This document shows positions 28,911-38,498 of a stretch of 64,000 nt of DNA, piece after piece (position 1 is the first letter of the stretch; each line of letters opens with the position of its first letter). This stretch comes from Candidatus Minthosoma equi (GTDB taxonomy: Bacteria; Bacteroidota; Bacteroidia; Bacteroidales; Bacteroidaceae): contig JAGHUI010000003.1 of assembly GCA_018064885.1 (NCBI GenBank), forward strand, positions 21,610 through 85,609. Reading direction: 5' to 3'. The notes under the pieces were generated by a model, which saw only the letters and a list, made by a program, of their open reading frames with translations, made no database searches and was not told where the DNA came from. A program made the translations under genes and the position numbers.

Positions 28911-31127
28911 ATGCAAAGAAAGATATTATTTTTGGCGTGTCTGGGAGCCTTAGCACTCACATCATGTAGTGATAACGACTCACTCTCTCCTGAGGATAAT
29001 GCGTTTCCAAAGGGAGAACTGATTGATGTTGTTACAACGCTCTCTACCAACGCCCCTTCTACCCGTGCTGTAGATAAGGTATTTGAACCAAGCGACGAAT
29101 TGCTTGCTTATGTTCAGGCAGGTCGTACGGATGGAGATGTGTTCACTCCTGTAACAGATGAGGATGGATTTGACCAAAGCAAAGCTTCTATCTATAGCAA
29201 GATGCTGACTTTTACGATGAAGTCATCTGCAGATGAAATCACTCACACAGCAAAGGATGATTATACCAATAAGACTAGCAGTTTCGATGCTGCAAGTAAT
29301 TATTATTGGGATGACTTCAGTACATCTGCATACGATCTTCGTACATCGGGTCGTGGTATCCGTCTTTACTATGGCTATTGCTATAATGGTGGAACACCAA
29401 CAACTGGATTAACTGATGAGGCAACCGGTGTCTTAGGTTGGACTGTAGAGTCAGACCAGAAGACCAAAGGCACTAAGACCAGCGACCTCCTCTTTGCCAA
29501 GACGCAGAATATGATTAAGTATGATCATAACAAGGGAGAGGGTTCACAGCGAGGCACACTGGAGATTCCTTATACTCATGCCATGTCTAAGTTCTCTATT
29601 GAGATTCAGTGTGGAGATGGATTTGAGAATGTGACTGATCCTATGGCTAATACTGAAGTTACGCTGTACAACGCGCAGTTGAAGTGTAAGGTTACGGCTC
29701 CTGGAAAGGGTGCTGGTACTGCAGATGACCCTATTAAATATGTAGAGCAGGAGACGGGAACTGGTGCTACAGGTAATGTTAAAATGCATGAAACGGGTTC
29801 GGGAACCCAGAAGGTGTTCTCTGCCATCGTGGCTCCTACAACGCTCTCTGTGGGTAATATCCTTGCAACCATCAGCGATGTTAAAGGCATACCATATACT
29901 ATCTATATTACTGAGAGTCTTTTGGATAATGCCCCTACGGGTCAGACCAATAACTGGAAACGTGAGTTGGATGATGCGAAGATTGATGAAAACCTTGAAG
30001 AAGGCGTTGCCCATGCACGACCAAGAACAAGAGCCGATGCCAATATTGACAAGGGTAAGGGATACTGCACCCGTTCTGGTGTGCATTATCATCTGAAGGT
30101 AAATATCTCTAAACAGAAGATAGATGTCTTGGCTACCATCACCGACTGGAAGGATGTGTATGCTGAGACTGATGGTACCATCAATTTCAGCAATGACATC
30201 ACAGACAAGGGTAGTATCACTTTGGCTGATATGAGCACGTTTGATGTGTATATGGGACAGGAAACCAGCAATCAGTCATTTGATGGTAAGAGTAGTACGG
30301 AAGGTATCAATCCTGCTACAACATATACATACAGCGGAGGAACATGGAGTTGCTCTCCTCAGCTCTATTGGACAGATGCTAATACAGGTTATTACTTCCG
30401 TGCTTTGTCGGGAGCAGTGGTTTTTTCTGATGCGACCAGTGGTAATATCACTGTATCTAACACCAAGGTGGGAGGCAGAAACAACAACGACCTTATCTGG
30501 GGTACTACAGAAGCACATAGTGGTACAGATGCTGATGGCCAACCGTATAACTATACTGAAGGCGGTATGTTAAAGCCACGTACTGGTGATGTGCCATTGA
30601 CCTTCCGTCATATCATGTCGAAGGTTAAGTTCGTGCTTGAGACGGAGACAACGGATCATGATGGTTCAAAATTGCTTGCAGTTGATGGTGTGAACCTCTA
30701 TGGAGCGAAGATTCAGATTGACCATCTTGCAACAAGCGGTAACCTGATTCTGAATACTGGTGAGATTTCAACAACTGCATTCGGCGGTACATTGTATGAA
30801 CCAACAAATGTTCCTGATTTGACTTACAATTCATCAACATTGACTGCATATACCGCAAATGAGCAGATTGTATTGCCGCAGACGATAAGCGCTGATGCTA
30901 AGATAACCATCACTTTGGCAGACGGAACCACCTATAAGGCTACACTCAAGGATTGCAAAGTCTTTGCAGACGGAGCATTGACGGATACACCTATCACTCA
31001 GTGGGAATCTGGTAAGCGTTATATATACACTATCCATCTCAAGAAGGAGGAAATCACCTTCCGTGCATTGATCAAGGATTGGGAAGAAGCAAAGGGAAGT
31101 GGCGATGCCACTCTGGAGTGGGATTAA
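28911..31127 (+). CDS. Fimbrillin-family lipoprotein with two modules
   Basis: A 738-residue lipoprotein starting 8 bp after the giant repeat gene: lipobox LTSC with Cys19, PSTRAV with Arg52. Module 1 has NYYWDDFSTSAYDL...IRLYYGY, IPYTHAMSKFSIEI and the close VLATITDWKDVYA. Module 2 has QLYWTDANTGYYFRALSG, LTFRHIMSKVKFVLE and the close FRALIKDWEEAKG. Between sheets of module 1 an Arg-rich insert, GVAHARPRTRAD, looks like a second basic protease site or a small inserted segment. The tight junction to the giant gene suggests the two are co-translated. Confidence 0.8.
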   Translation: MQRKILFLACLGALALTSCSDNDSLSPEDNAFPKGELIDVVTTLSTNAPSTRAVDKVFEPSDELLAYVQAGRTDGDVFTPVTDEDGFDQSKASIYSKMLTFTMKSSADEITHTAKDDYTNKTSSFDAASNYYWDDFSTSAYDLRTSGRGIRLYYGYCYNGGTPTTGLTDEATGVLGWTVESDQKTKGTKTSDLLFAKTQNMIKYDHNKGEGSQRGTLEIPYTHAMSKFSIEIQCGDGFENVTDPMANTEVTLYNAQLKCKVTAPGKGAGTADDPIKYVEQETGTGATGNVKMHETGSGTQKVFSAIVAPTTLSVGNILATISDVKGIPYTIYITESLLDNAPTGQTNNWKRELDDAKIDENLEEGVAHARPRTRADANIDKGKGYCTRSGVHYHLKVNISKQKIDVLATITDWKDVYAETDGTINFSNDITDKGSITLADMSTFDVYMGQETSNQSFDGKSSTEGINPATTYTYSGGTWSCSPQLYWTDANTGYYFRALSGAVVFSDATSGNITVSNTKVGGRNNNDLIWGTTEAHSGTDADGQPYNYTEGGMLKPRTGDVPLTFRHIMSKVKFVLETETTDHDGSKLLAVDGVNLYGAKIQIDHLATSGNLILNTGEISTTAFGGTLYEPTNVPDLTYNSSTLTAYTANEQIVLPQTISADAKITITLADGTTYKATLKDCKVFADGALTDTPITQWESGKRYIYTIHLKKEEITFRALIKDWEEAKGSGDATLEWD

Positions 31128-31169
31128 GCGATTAGGTGATAAACAGATTATACGAGAATTCAATACATA

Positions 31170-32972
31170 ATGATTAAATCATTCCGTTACATATTGTCCA
31201 TACTGGCAGCGATGCTATTCGTTACCTCCTGCACCGATGAAGACCTCGCAGGAGGGGGGAACGGCACCACCGAAGATTACTACGGCGAAATGGTGCACTT
31301 TGCTGCAGGTACCACGGTGAACTCTGTCAGCACACGTGCTGATGGAGGCAACTCTGGTAACAACTACTCAGAGACACCTGGACAGACCTACTATATGCCT
31401 GATGCATATCGTTTCGTATGCCGCATGTATTATAAGGCGGCAACAGGAGAAAATCCCGAGTATGATGTCTCAGGTAAGACTGATGTAACCACATGGCTCA
31501 AGGTTAAGGGCGATGTAGGTCATTCGCTTTACTGGAGCAGTGACTATCCTGTACTGAATGAAAATGATAAGAGCCTTTTTGACAACTACGGCAATGACAT
31601 AAAAGCTACATGCTTCTATTGGCAGAACCGTAAGGAGCATGCCTTCCTTGCATGGACGGACCTCAATAAGGCAACGACATTCACCGCTACTTCAACTCCT
31701 GTTCCGCTCAAGATGGAGACGACTTTTGAATATGAGGAACATACAGGAGAGAAGCAGAAGCAGTATGTATCAGATGGCTATAGACTTTATGGCGTAGATG
31801 ATGCCCAGAAGCTGACGAGTGTGACAGCTGCTATAAACTATGGTGTAGAGCATTATGATGAGATAAAAGATTTGCCGGGGCAAAAGGATGTTGTGAGTCT
31901 TTTAGACTGGTCTTTGGTCAATTCTGAGTATTTCGATCAGTATACCAATAGTATGTATCTCACTTACATCAAGTCTCTTTATAAAGAGTTCGATCAGGTG
32001 TATGATAAAGATAATCACATGATCAAATACAAGTGGGGAGGATATATCGGCTTAAAGTGGAGTGATGATCAGAGGCTGGAATATACTTTGCAAACTGATG
32101 ATGTGGTAGCCAGCACACCCGATGCTAATGACAAGATATGGGTTAAAAACAGCTCAGGTACGATTGTTGCAAGAAAATTGGGTGAAAACCGATACTGCGC
32201 AGTAGATGGCACAAGGAACCATGATGATCTTTACGACATCACTCAGGAGCCAGCCTATAAGGTGGCATTCTATGTTCCATATGAGGAGAAGGTGGCAGAG
32301 ATTATCAATAAGTATAAGGCGCAGAAGTTCGATATCGCAAGAGGCAATTATGGCAGCATTAACGAAATGCCGGACATAGTACAGGCATTGAAAAAGATGA
32401 AGCCGGAGGGTGCTACGCAGGAGGCTAACCGAGTGAACCTCAAATTCACGCATCAGTTCAGTCAGGTGCAGGTGAATGTGAGAACATCATCCGACCTCTC
32501 TGTGGTTATAGAGAAAGAACAGATTCAGAAGGTGGAACTTCTGGGTGTTTCTGATGAAGCTTACGTCTTTACGGAATTAAATAAAGATGGAAACGTCAAG
32601 GCCACAACTTATAAGTCGGTAGATATATCGAAATATGACGATGAACAACTCAAGCGTAATCAGTATGGTTCATCCTTCGAGATGTTCCCGATGGCAGAAC
32701 CTTCATCCGGTTATATCAAGTCGTTCAATGCTCTGACCTTTGGTCAGCTTAGGGCTATCCGCATAACATGGAATGAGGAACCGAATGGTACGGGTATCTC
32801 TCACGAGTCAACATACCATATTGCAGATGAGGACTTGAAGAACCTCAAGAGCGGATACAAGTACGTCTGGAATATTGAACTACGCCGTGGTACACTTGCC
32901 ATTGTCCGTACTGAAATCGTTGATTGGAGTGTAGGTAAAGAGTATAATATAAGTGGTACGATAATCAATTAA
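31170..32972 (+). CDS. Fimbrillin-family lipoprotein
   Basis: A 600-residue lipoprotein: lipobox FVTSC with Cys21, VSTRAD with Arg56. It has one extended Mfa-like module, with ATCFYWQNRKEHAFLAWTDL in the middle, NLKFTHQFSQVQVNVRT near residue 430 and a closing AIVRTEIVDWSVGKEY. Sheets are rich in Tyr and Lys. It starts the second half of the array, in which proteins are more divergent from each other than in the first half. The gap to the upstream gene is 42 bp, with no clear promoter. Confidence 0.77.
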   Translation: MIKSFRYILSILAAMLFVTSCTDEDLAGGGNGTTEDYYGEMVHFAAGTTVNSVSTRADGGNSGNNYSETPGQTYYMPDAYRFVCRMYYKAATGENPEYDVSGKTDVTTWLKVKGDVGHSLYWSSDYPVLNENDKSLFDNYGNDIKATCFYWQNRKEHAFLAWTDLNKATTFTATSTPVPLKMETTFEYEEHTGEKQKQYVSDGYRLYGVDDAQKLTSVTAAINYGVEHYDEIKDLPGQKDVVSLLDWSLVNSEYFDQYTNSMYLTYIKSLYKEFDQVYDKDNHMIKYKWGGYIGLKWSDDQRLEYTLQTDDVVASTPDANDKIWVKNSSGTIVARKLGENRYCAVDGTRNHDDLYDITQEPAYKVAFYVPYEEKVAEIINKYKAQKFDIARGNYGSINEMPDIVQALKKMKPEGATQEANRVNLKFTHQFSQVQVNVRTSSDLSVVIEKEQIQKVELLGVSDEAYVFTELNKDGNVKATTYKSVDISKYDDEQLKRNQYGSSFEMFPMAEPSSGYIKSFNALTFGQLRAIRITWNEEPNGTGISHESTYHIADEDLKNLKSGYKYVWNIELRRGTLAIVRTEIVDWSVGKEYNISGTIIN

Positions 32973-32974
32973 CA

Positions 32975-33003
32975 CCCCTTCTAAACCTCCCCGATGGAGA
33001 GGA
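32975..33003 (+). repeat. Copy of a CCCC-TCTAA-CTCCCC / GGAGAGG intergenic element
   Basis: A short intergenic motif with CCCCTTCTAAACCTCCCC, GAT and GGAGAGG that can pair as a small hairpin. A similar motif lies at 45353-45383. The two copies are in different intergenic regions of the window and share order and approximate spacing. Confidence 0.45.
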
Positions 33004-33022
33004 AATAAAATAGAATGAGAAT

Positions 33023-36000
33023 ATGATAGTTAAACATTATATATATAGATGCATGTTATCATTGGCGGCAGCGCTGGTGCTGACAGGATGCTCTGAATCA
33101 CTTGGCTCTATCTTCGGTGAAGGTGGGATAGAAAAGGGCGATCCTGTCATGTTCACCACTATGGTGCCAGAGATAGAACCAAGCACCCGCTCTGCCAAAG
33201 AAGAATGGGAGAAAAAGGTCAAGGCATATAAGGCTGTACAACTTGACTATACCTTCAATGTGGAGATGTGGAAGAAGGGTGACGGACAGGCAACGGCATC
33301 TAACAAATACAGCCCTAAGAAGTCAACAAATGAAGGCTCAGAGCCTATAGCAAACTATGACGGCACACTCCAGGCAAAGGACAATATGGAGATGTACTGG
33401 CAGGATAACGTCAACAGATGGGGTTTCAAGGCTACGTCAGAGAGTTCTCAGACAGTTGAAGCTGAGCAAAACAGCCAAAGCAACTGGTTGCGTCAGGACA
33501 AACTTATCGGCTACTCATATATGCCTTTGTGGATAGAGAATGAGGATAGGGCGGCAGATGACTTCAATGCCATCAACTATCGCACCAATAAGGAATGGTA
33601 TGCTGATAATAAGAAAGCCAAGGATCTTGAAGGTTTGATGGTGGAAAGCGACGATGACTATAAGAAGATTCCTCTCTACATGCAGCATGAGCGCTCTTGG
33701 ATTACCATCATTCTGAGAGCTGGTGAAGGTGTGGCACGTGAGGCACTCGCTTATGCTACGTCTGATGATAATATCAAGACGTCCATCAACAGCTTTGCTT
33801 CTGATGGTGCTGAGCCTTTTGTCATTGACAAACCATGGTCGAGAGAGACATTCATTGATTATGTGCAGGACAAAAACGGTGCGGCTAAGAATAATGTCAG
33901 CACTACTCGCTACGATGCTATCGTCATGCCACACAACTATGCTGCCAAGAAAGAAGAGGAGATAATAGCAAAGATAAACCTCTCCAACCAGATATTCTCG
34001 TTCTATGCAAGCAACGACAGCCGCTACTTCTCTGGAGACCAGGCACAGATAGATGCTGCCGACAAGGCTTATAACCTTGAAGCTGGCAAGCACCTCACCA
34101 TTGAGGCGACATTGTCGCGTGAGAGCCGTAAGATACTTATCACGGCATGGATACAAGATTGGACAGAGGTGGCTACACAGACCATCTGCGATGACTACGG
34201 ACAGAATGGCGACCCGATAGTTATCAAGGATCGTGACGAACTCATCGCTTTCCTTAGGGGCAGTGACAATAAGTCGGGTAGTGTGGCTATTATTCAGCCA
34301 ACAGAGCTCAACCTTGATATTCAGGGAAGTGATTGGCCACAAGATCTTAATCTCAATGCCACGCTCAACCTTGCCGGTTGTGTCTTGAATACAGGACATC
34401 GCTTGTTCAAGGATATGTCATCGGCTGCCAATCTTGTGAATGGAACTATCAATATTCCTGACAATGCTACATTGGACTGTGCTGTAGCAGAAAAGAACGA
34501 AGGAACGATAGAGCGTGTCAAGGTCACCACCAGTGGCGAGTTGACAACAGCCAAAGCTACTGTAGCAGGCCTTGTTAAGGAGAATCATGGCACTATCTAT
34601 CAGTGCTCATCCACATTGCCTGTATATGGAACAGATGGATATTCAAACGGAGTGGATGGTGATAGCAAAAAGTATATTGGTGGCATTGCGGCTGTTTCAA
34701 CCTCCAAGGATGCGGCATCACTGGCTGTGATTGATGCTTGTTCGGTCAATGCATCGGTCAATGGTACGGACGTTTATGGAGGAGGTGTCGTAGGTTATGT
34801 AACAGGACGTGTCTCTAACAATACATACGAATACGGCATCACTGTCAACCAAACTGTTAATCAATTCAAGAATATCTTTGCACAGGCAGGTACAGCGGAA
34901 GTTCGTGCCACAGGCAATGCATGGCCAACAACTGCACTGAACTATATCCATGAAGACGATAAAACAACGAATCCTAACGGGTACACCGGCAAGAAGTATG
35001 ATGCAGTGCTGGATTGTCAGGCAGAGCTTCATGCGTTAATGATGGGTGGCCAATATAATAAGTTAGGGAAAGTATATCGTATCTCGAAGAGTTTTACTGT
35101 AAGCAGCTCTGCTAATGAAGAAGACGACTGGTCACACGGAACTATAGCAGCAGATAACACATCTTATGACAACCTGAACAATGTATCGTTCACACTTGAA
35201 GGCAACAGTAAGACCATTACCTTGACGGGTGACAAGACAGTAAAGACGACAAATGGCTCTAACCTTTCTGACGGCGAAGCTACAAATTACACCACAGCGC
35301 CAATGCTGTTTAATTATGTCTTAGGAGAGGTGAAGAACCTGAATCTCTATCTTGAAAAACCTTTGGTGGCAAGTCCGACAGAGGCAACAGATTCTAAAAC
35401 AGGTGAGAAAACCTACAATGCCGAAGATGCCATAGCTCCCCTTGCATACGGCGTCTATGGACCTGAAGCAAAGCTGACGAACGTGAAAGTTACGGGTAAG
35501 ACGGATGCTGCTACACCTGCTGACAATGCATACGTTCAGGCTTCTACCCCTGCCGGTTTGGTGGTATGGGCGTATGGTGGTGCAACAATAACCAGCTGCA
35601 CAGTAGGCGTGCCTGTACGTATGTGGCTTCCAAGTGATATGGGAACTGATGCTAAGCATTATGCCGGTGGTGTCGTTGCCTGTGCTGCCAAAGCAAATAT
35701 CCTTCAGACTTCTTACACTGGCAGTGATGAGAATTCTGTGTCAGGATCAGATTATTCTACAACAGCAAAGAATTCTGGCAACTATTTCTATGGTGGTATC
35801 GTAGGCGGTACATCCACCAAGAATGGTGATACACCAGAATTGGTTATCAAGGACTGCTCAAGTTGGTTTGTTGCCAAGCGTGCAACAGCTGAAAGTACAG
35901 ATAGGTCGTCAAAGGGTGGCATCATCGGTTATTGCTGTTATGCTGACAGCGACAGCGGCAGTACTATCAAGAATGGTATGAAGGAAGGCAACGAAGGTAA

Positions 36001-36103
36001 CTGGTGGCAGCTGAGTGCTGTAGGTGCTCATACATGGCTTTCAGGCCTCAATGAAGAAAAAGTTATCGGTAAACGCAACAGTATAACACCTTCAGCCCCA
36101 TAA
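33023..36103 (+). CDS. Large fimbrillin-family lipoprotein with beta-helix-like C-terminus
   Basis: At 1026 residues the largest fimbrillin-like protein here. Lipobox VLTGC with Cys23; PSTRSA with Arg56. Residues about 40-395 are Mfa-like (MYWQDNVNRWGFKAT, PLYMQHERSWITIIL, ITAWIQDWTEV). From about 400 a different domain begins: VIKDRDELIAFLRG, LNATLNLAGCVLNTGH, AGLVKENHGTIYQCS, GGIAAVSTSK, AGLVVWAYGGATI and YGGIVGGTS. These glycine-flanked turns resemble GLUG-type right-handed beta-helix repeats. In related fimbriae such enlarged subunits sit at the tip; that role is inference. Confidence 0.77.
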   Translation: MIVKHYIYRCMLSLAAALVLTGCSESLGSIFGEGGIEKGDPVMFTTMVPEIEPSTRSAKEEWEKKVKAYKAVQLDYTFNVEMWKKGDGQATASNKYSPKKSTNEGSEPIANYDGTLQAKDNMEMYWQDNVNRWGFKATSESSQTVEAEQNSQSNWLRQDKLIGYSYMPLWIENEDRAADDFNAINYRTNKEWYADNKKAKDLEGLMVESDDDYKKIPLYMQHERSWITIILRAGEGVAREALAYATSDDNIKTSINSFASDGAEPFVIDKPWSRETFIDYVQDKNGAAKNNVSTTRYDAIVMPHNYAAKKEEEIIAKINLSNQIFSFYASNDSRYFSGDQAQIDAADKAYNLEAGKHLTIEATLSRESRKILITAWIQDWTEVATQTICDDYGQNGDPIVIKDRDELIAFLRGSDNKSGSVAIIQPTELNLDIQGSDWPQDLNLNATLNLAGCVLNTGHRLFKDMSSAANLVNGTINIPDNATLDCAVAEKNEGTIERVKVTTSGELTTAKATVAGLVKENHGTIYQCSSTLPVYGTDGYSNGVDGDSKKYIGGIAAVSTSKDAASLAVIDACSVNASVNGTDVYGGGVVGYVTGRVSNNTYEYGITVNQTVNQFKNIFAQAGTAEVRATGNAWPTTALNYIHEDDKTTNPNGYTGKKYDAVLDCQAELHALMMGGQYNKLGKVYRISKSFTVSSSANEEDDWSHGTIAADNTSYDNLNNVSFTLEGNSKTITLTGDKTVKTTNGSNLSDGEATNYTTAPMLFNYVLGEVKNLNLYLEKPLVASPTEATDSKTGEKTYNAEDAIAPLAYGVYGPEAKLTNVKVTGKTDAATPADNAYVQASTPAGLVVWAYGGATITSCTVGVPVRMWLPSDMGTDAKHYAGGVVACAAKANILQTSYTGSDENSVSGSDYSTTAKNSGNYFYGGIVGGTSTKNGDTPELVIKDCSSWFVAKRATAESTDRSSKGGIIGYCCYADSDSGSTIKNGMKEGNEGNWWQLSAVGAHTWLSGLNEEKVIGKRNSITPSAP

Positions 36104-36139
36104 TGCAAGGTTCAACAAATCCATCGACAAAAATGATCA

Positions 36140-38494
36140 ATGATGAAGTATAAGACAATATATTATATAATGTGTGTCATTGCAGCGCAGTTCTTCGTGT
36201 GCTCCTGCTCTGATGATACCCTCACGCCTGGAGCAGAAGCCGGTGCTGGGGATGTGATCAATGTAGGTGCAGACGTTGATGGATTGACGGTGTCGTCATC
36301 AATGACACGTGCTACGGGAGAATCAAAAGATGCAGAGAAAGTTTCATGGCTTGTACAGCCTCTCCTGAAAGGCTTGGATATTACATACGGAAATATTAAG
36401 AATAACAATAGGAACAATGAGCGTGTTGCAATCTTGAAATTGGTACCAAATGATGATAAATCTGAAGGAGCGGATCCATATAAGACAAATACCAACAGCG
36501 GTTTTGCTGAATATACCTTCAAATATCGTTCAGAAACCGATGGTAGCGAAACTACGGAAAAGGCGCGTTGGTATGACAACGGTCTTCACTTCTTTGAGGG
36601 CGTGCATGTGCCAAACCGAATCAGATACGCAATCGACGCCACAGAGATAGAAAATGATAATAGAACAGTCACAGGAGATAATGGTAACCTAGTGCCTGTG
36701 GGCAAGGTTACGAATCTTACTACCGACCAGAGCGGAGATGTATCTGAAGGTACTGACGACCAGCTTTCCAATTATTATCTGTTGTCTCACTATCTCGGTA
36801 TGCCGGCAAATACGCAGATTTCAGCTACTGTAGCGCGTATCAAGTTGCCTTTCCGTCACCGTCTGGCACGTGTGTTGGCTTATATCCTTATTGATCCATC
36901 ACTTATGAATGGTGCAAATCCTACAAAGATTAAGGGATATGCCAATATTGCAGAAGAGGGAAAACCTTTTCGTGATAACCCTGCCACCAGCGAGATACGT
37001 TTCTGTAATGTGGATGTTCTTGCGGGTGTTCACGATGTGTATAACCAGGCGACAAAACTTCACACCCTCACTCCTAAATGGGAAGAGAAGGTGCGTAAGG
37101 TCATTCCGCATTTCAACACGCAGTTAGCAAGTTTCAAGACATATCAGTCAGACAAAAAGACTTATTACGAGGGCACTTCTGACTTCCCGTCATCACTACC
37201 TGCAGGCTTTACTCCTGTTACTTACACAAATGTGCCTGTCTATGACCTTATCGTGCGTCCAACTTACACCGACAAGGATAATGTGATGTATGATGAGGAT
37301 TTGTATGATGAGGATTTGAAAGACTACGAAACACCTGAACAGTACGCCGCAAAGACTAACAAGATTGACTTCATCGTGTCGCTTGATAATGGCTTGACAT
37401 ACGAGAAGGAGTTCGTCTTTGACCTTGATGCCAACTACCAAACCATTGTCTATCTAAAGATTACCCATGAAGGTGTGGATTATAATGAGTCAGGTTCGGC
37501 ACAATGGGTGGAGGAAACCCGTAATGACAATTGGTATGGTGTTGATAACCAGAATGGCAACACACTCTCTAAGGCTGGTAGCAGTTGGCAGAGAGCTTAT
37601 TATAATGACGACCTCCATGATACAGACAAGGTTACCGATGGCGGATTCTATGATGAAGATACCCCAGGTGAGGATGGCACAAAGGGACAGTATGTCAATG
37701 AGGCTACATGGAAGGAGTACTTCCTGCAGGCATACAAGGGCGGTGCTCATCATGGCGATTATTTCGTGTTGTCAAATGATATTACCATAGACGCCAATGA
37801 GTTGCCTAATAACTTTGTGTTTACGGGACACCTCGATGGATTTACAACTCATCAAAGTCGTAAGTACTGCAAAATCACCCTTACAGGAGGAAACTCTTGG
37901 GCAGAGTATGATAAGGATGAACTCCGCAACCTGAAAGTGAAGACTGGAAATGAAGGTAGTGATGCTGACTACACCGATGTTCCTCAGTTATATTGGACAG
38001 TAGAGGAGGCGCATGCCCGTCCACGAAAGGCAGAATACATCCCTGGAGGTGATCCAAAAGTGACAGAGATACCTATGATCGAATATCCTTCTTATCTCTC
38101 GCAGCTTGATAGCGAAGGCAAGGTGATACTGTATAAGGATGGCGATAATAAGTATAAACTCTATACTAACCGCACCTTCTACAGAAAGACCGCCGGTTCG
38201 CTCTTTGACGGCCTTGACGGTATTTATACCACTAATCAGGAGAGAGGAGAGACACCGTGGGAAGCTAATGTGCATAAGGAAACCAACAACGGCAAGACTT
38301 ATTGGCTACCATACAAGGATACAGAAGGCGATGGCGCTACAAACACAGGTTGGCGTGCAGAGGTGATGAACCTTGAAGTGTCTGGTGGTTCCCTTTTCAA
38401 AGACAATGCTGTCATCACGGGTTACGTATATAATTGTAAAGATGATAATGGCAGAGTAGATGATCAACCCCCTGCTATGCCTAAATACAAGTAA
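36140..38494 (+). CDS. Fimbrillin-family lipoprotein
   Basis: A 784-residue lipoprotein, with ATG at 36140 or 36143. Lipobox FVCSC with Cys23; SMTRAT with Arg57. The Mfa-like part has ARWYDNGLHFFEGVHVPNRI, KLPFRHRLARVLAYILID and DLIVRPTYTDKDN. The C-terminal third (WKEYFLQAYKGGAHHGDYFV, ITIDANELPNNFVFTGHLDG) resembles the first turns of a GLUG-type beta-helix but is shorter than in the 33.0-, 38.5- and 42.5-kb genes. A micro-duplication YDEDLYDEDL comes from a 15-bp DNA repeat near 37287-37316. An AHARPR segment recurs from the 28.9-kb gene. Only 4 bp separate it from the next gene. Confidence 0.76.
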   Translation: MMKYKTIYYIMCVIAAQFFVCSCSDDTLTPGAEAGAGDVINVGADVDGLTVSSSMTRATGESKDAEKVSWLVQPLLKGLDITYGNIKNNNRNNERVAILKLVPNDDKSEGADPYKTNTNSGFAEYTFKYRSETDGSETTEKARWYDNGLHFFEGVHVPNRIRYAIDATEIENDNRTVTGDNGNLVPVGKVTNLTTDQSGDVSEGTDDQLSNYYLLSHYLGMPANTQISATVARIKLPFRHRLARVLAYILIDPSLMNGANPTKIKGYANIAEEGKPFRDNPATSEIRFCNVDVLAGVHDVYNQATKLHTLTPKWEEKVRKVIPHFNTQLASFKTYQSDKKTYYEGTSDFPSSLPAGFTPVTYTNVPVYDLIVRPTYTDKDNVMYDEDLYDEDLKDYETPEQYAAKTNKIDFIVSLDNGLTYEKEFVFDLDANYQTIVYLKITHEGVDYNESGSAQWVEETRNDNWYGVDNQNGNTLSKAGSSWQRAYYNDDLHDTDKVTDGGFYDEDTPGEDGTKGQYVNEATWKEYFLQAYKGGAHHGDYFVLSNDITIDANELPNNFVFTGHLDGFTTHQSRKYCKITLTGGNSWAEYDKDELRNLKVKTGNEGSDADYTDVPQLYWTVEEAHARPRKAEYIPGGDPKVTEIPMIEYPSYLSQLDSEGKVILYKDGDNKYKLYTNRTFYRKTAGSLFDGLDGIYTTNQERGETPWEANVHKETNNGKTYWLPYKDTEGDGATNTGWRAEVMNLEVSGGSLFKDNAVITGYVYNCKDDNGRVDDQPPAMPKYK

Positions 38495-38498
38495 AGAC

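Noticed and set aside
33515..34399. 294-residue minus-strand ORF
   Set aside because: It lies wholly opposite a lipoprotein gene with clear fimbrillin motifs and has no recognisable domain.
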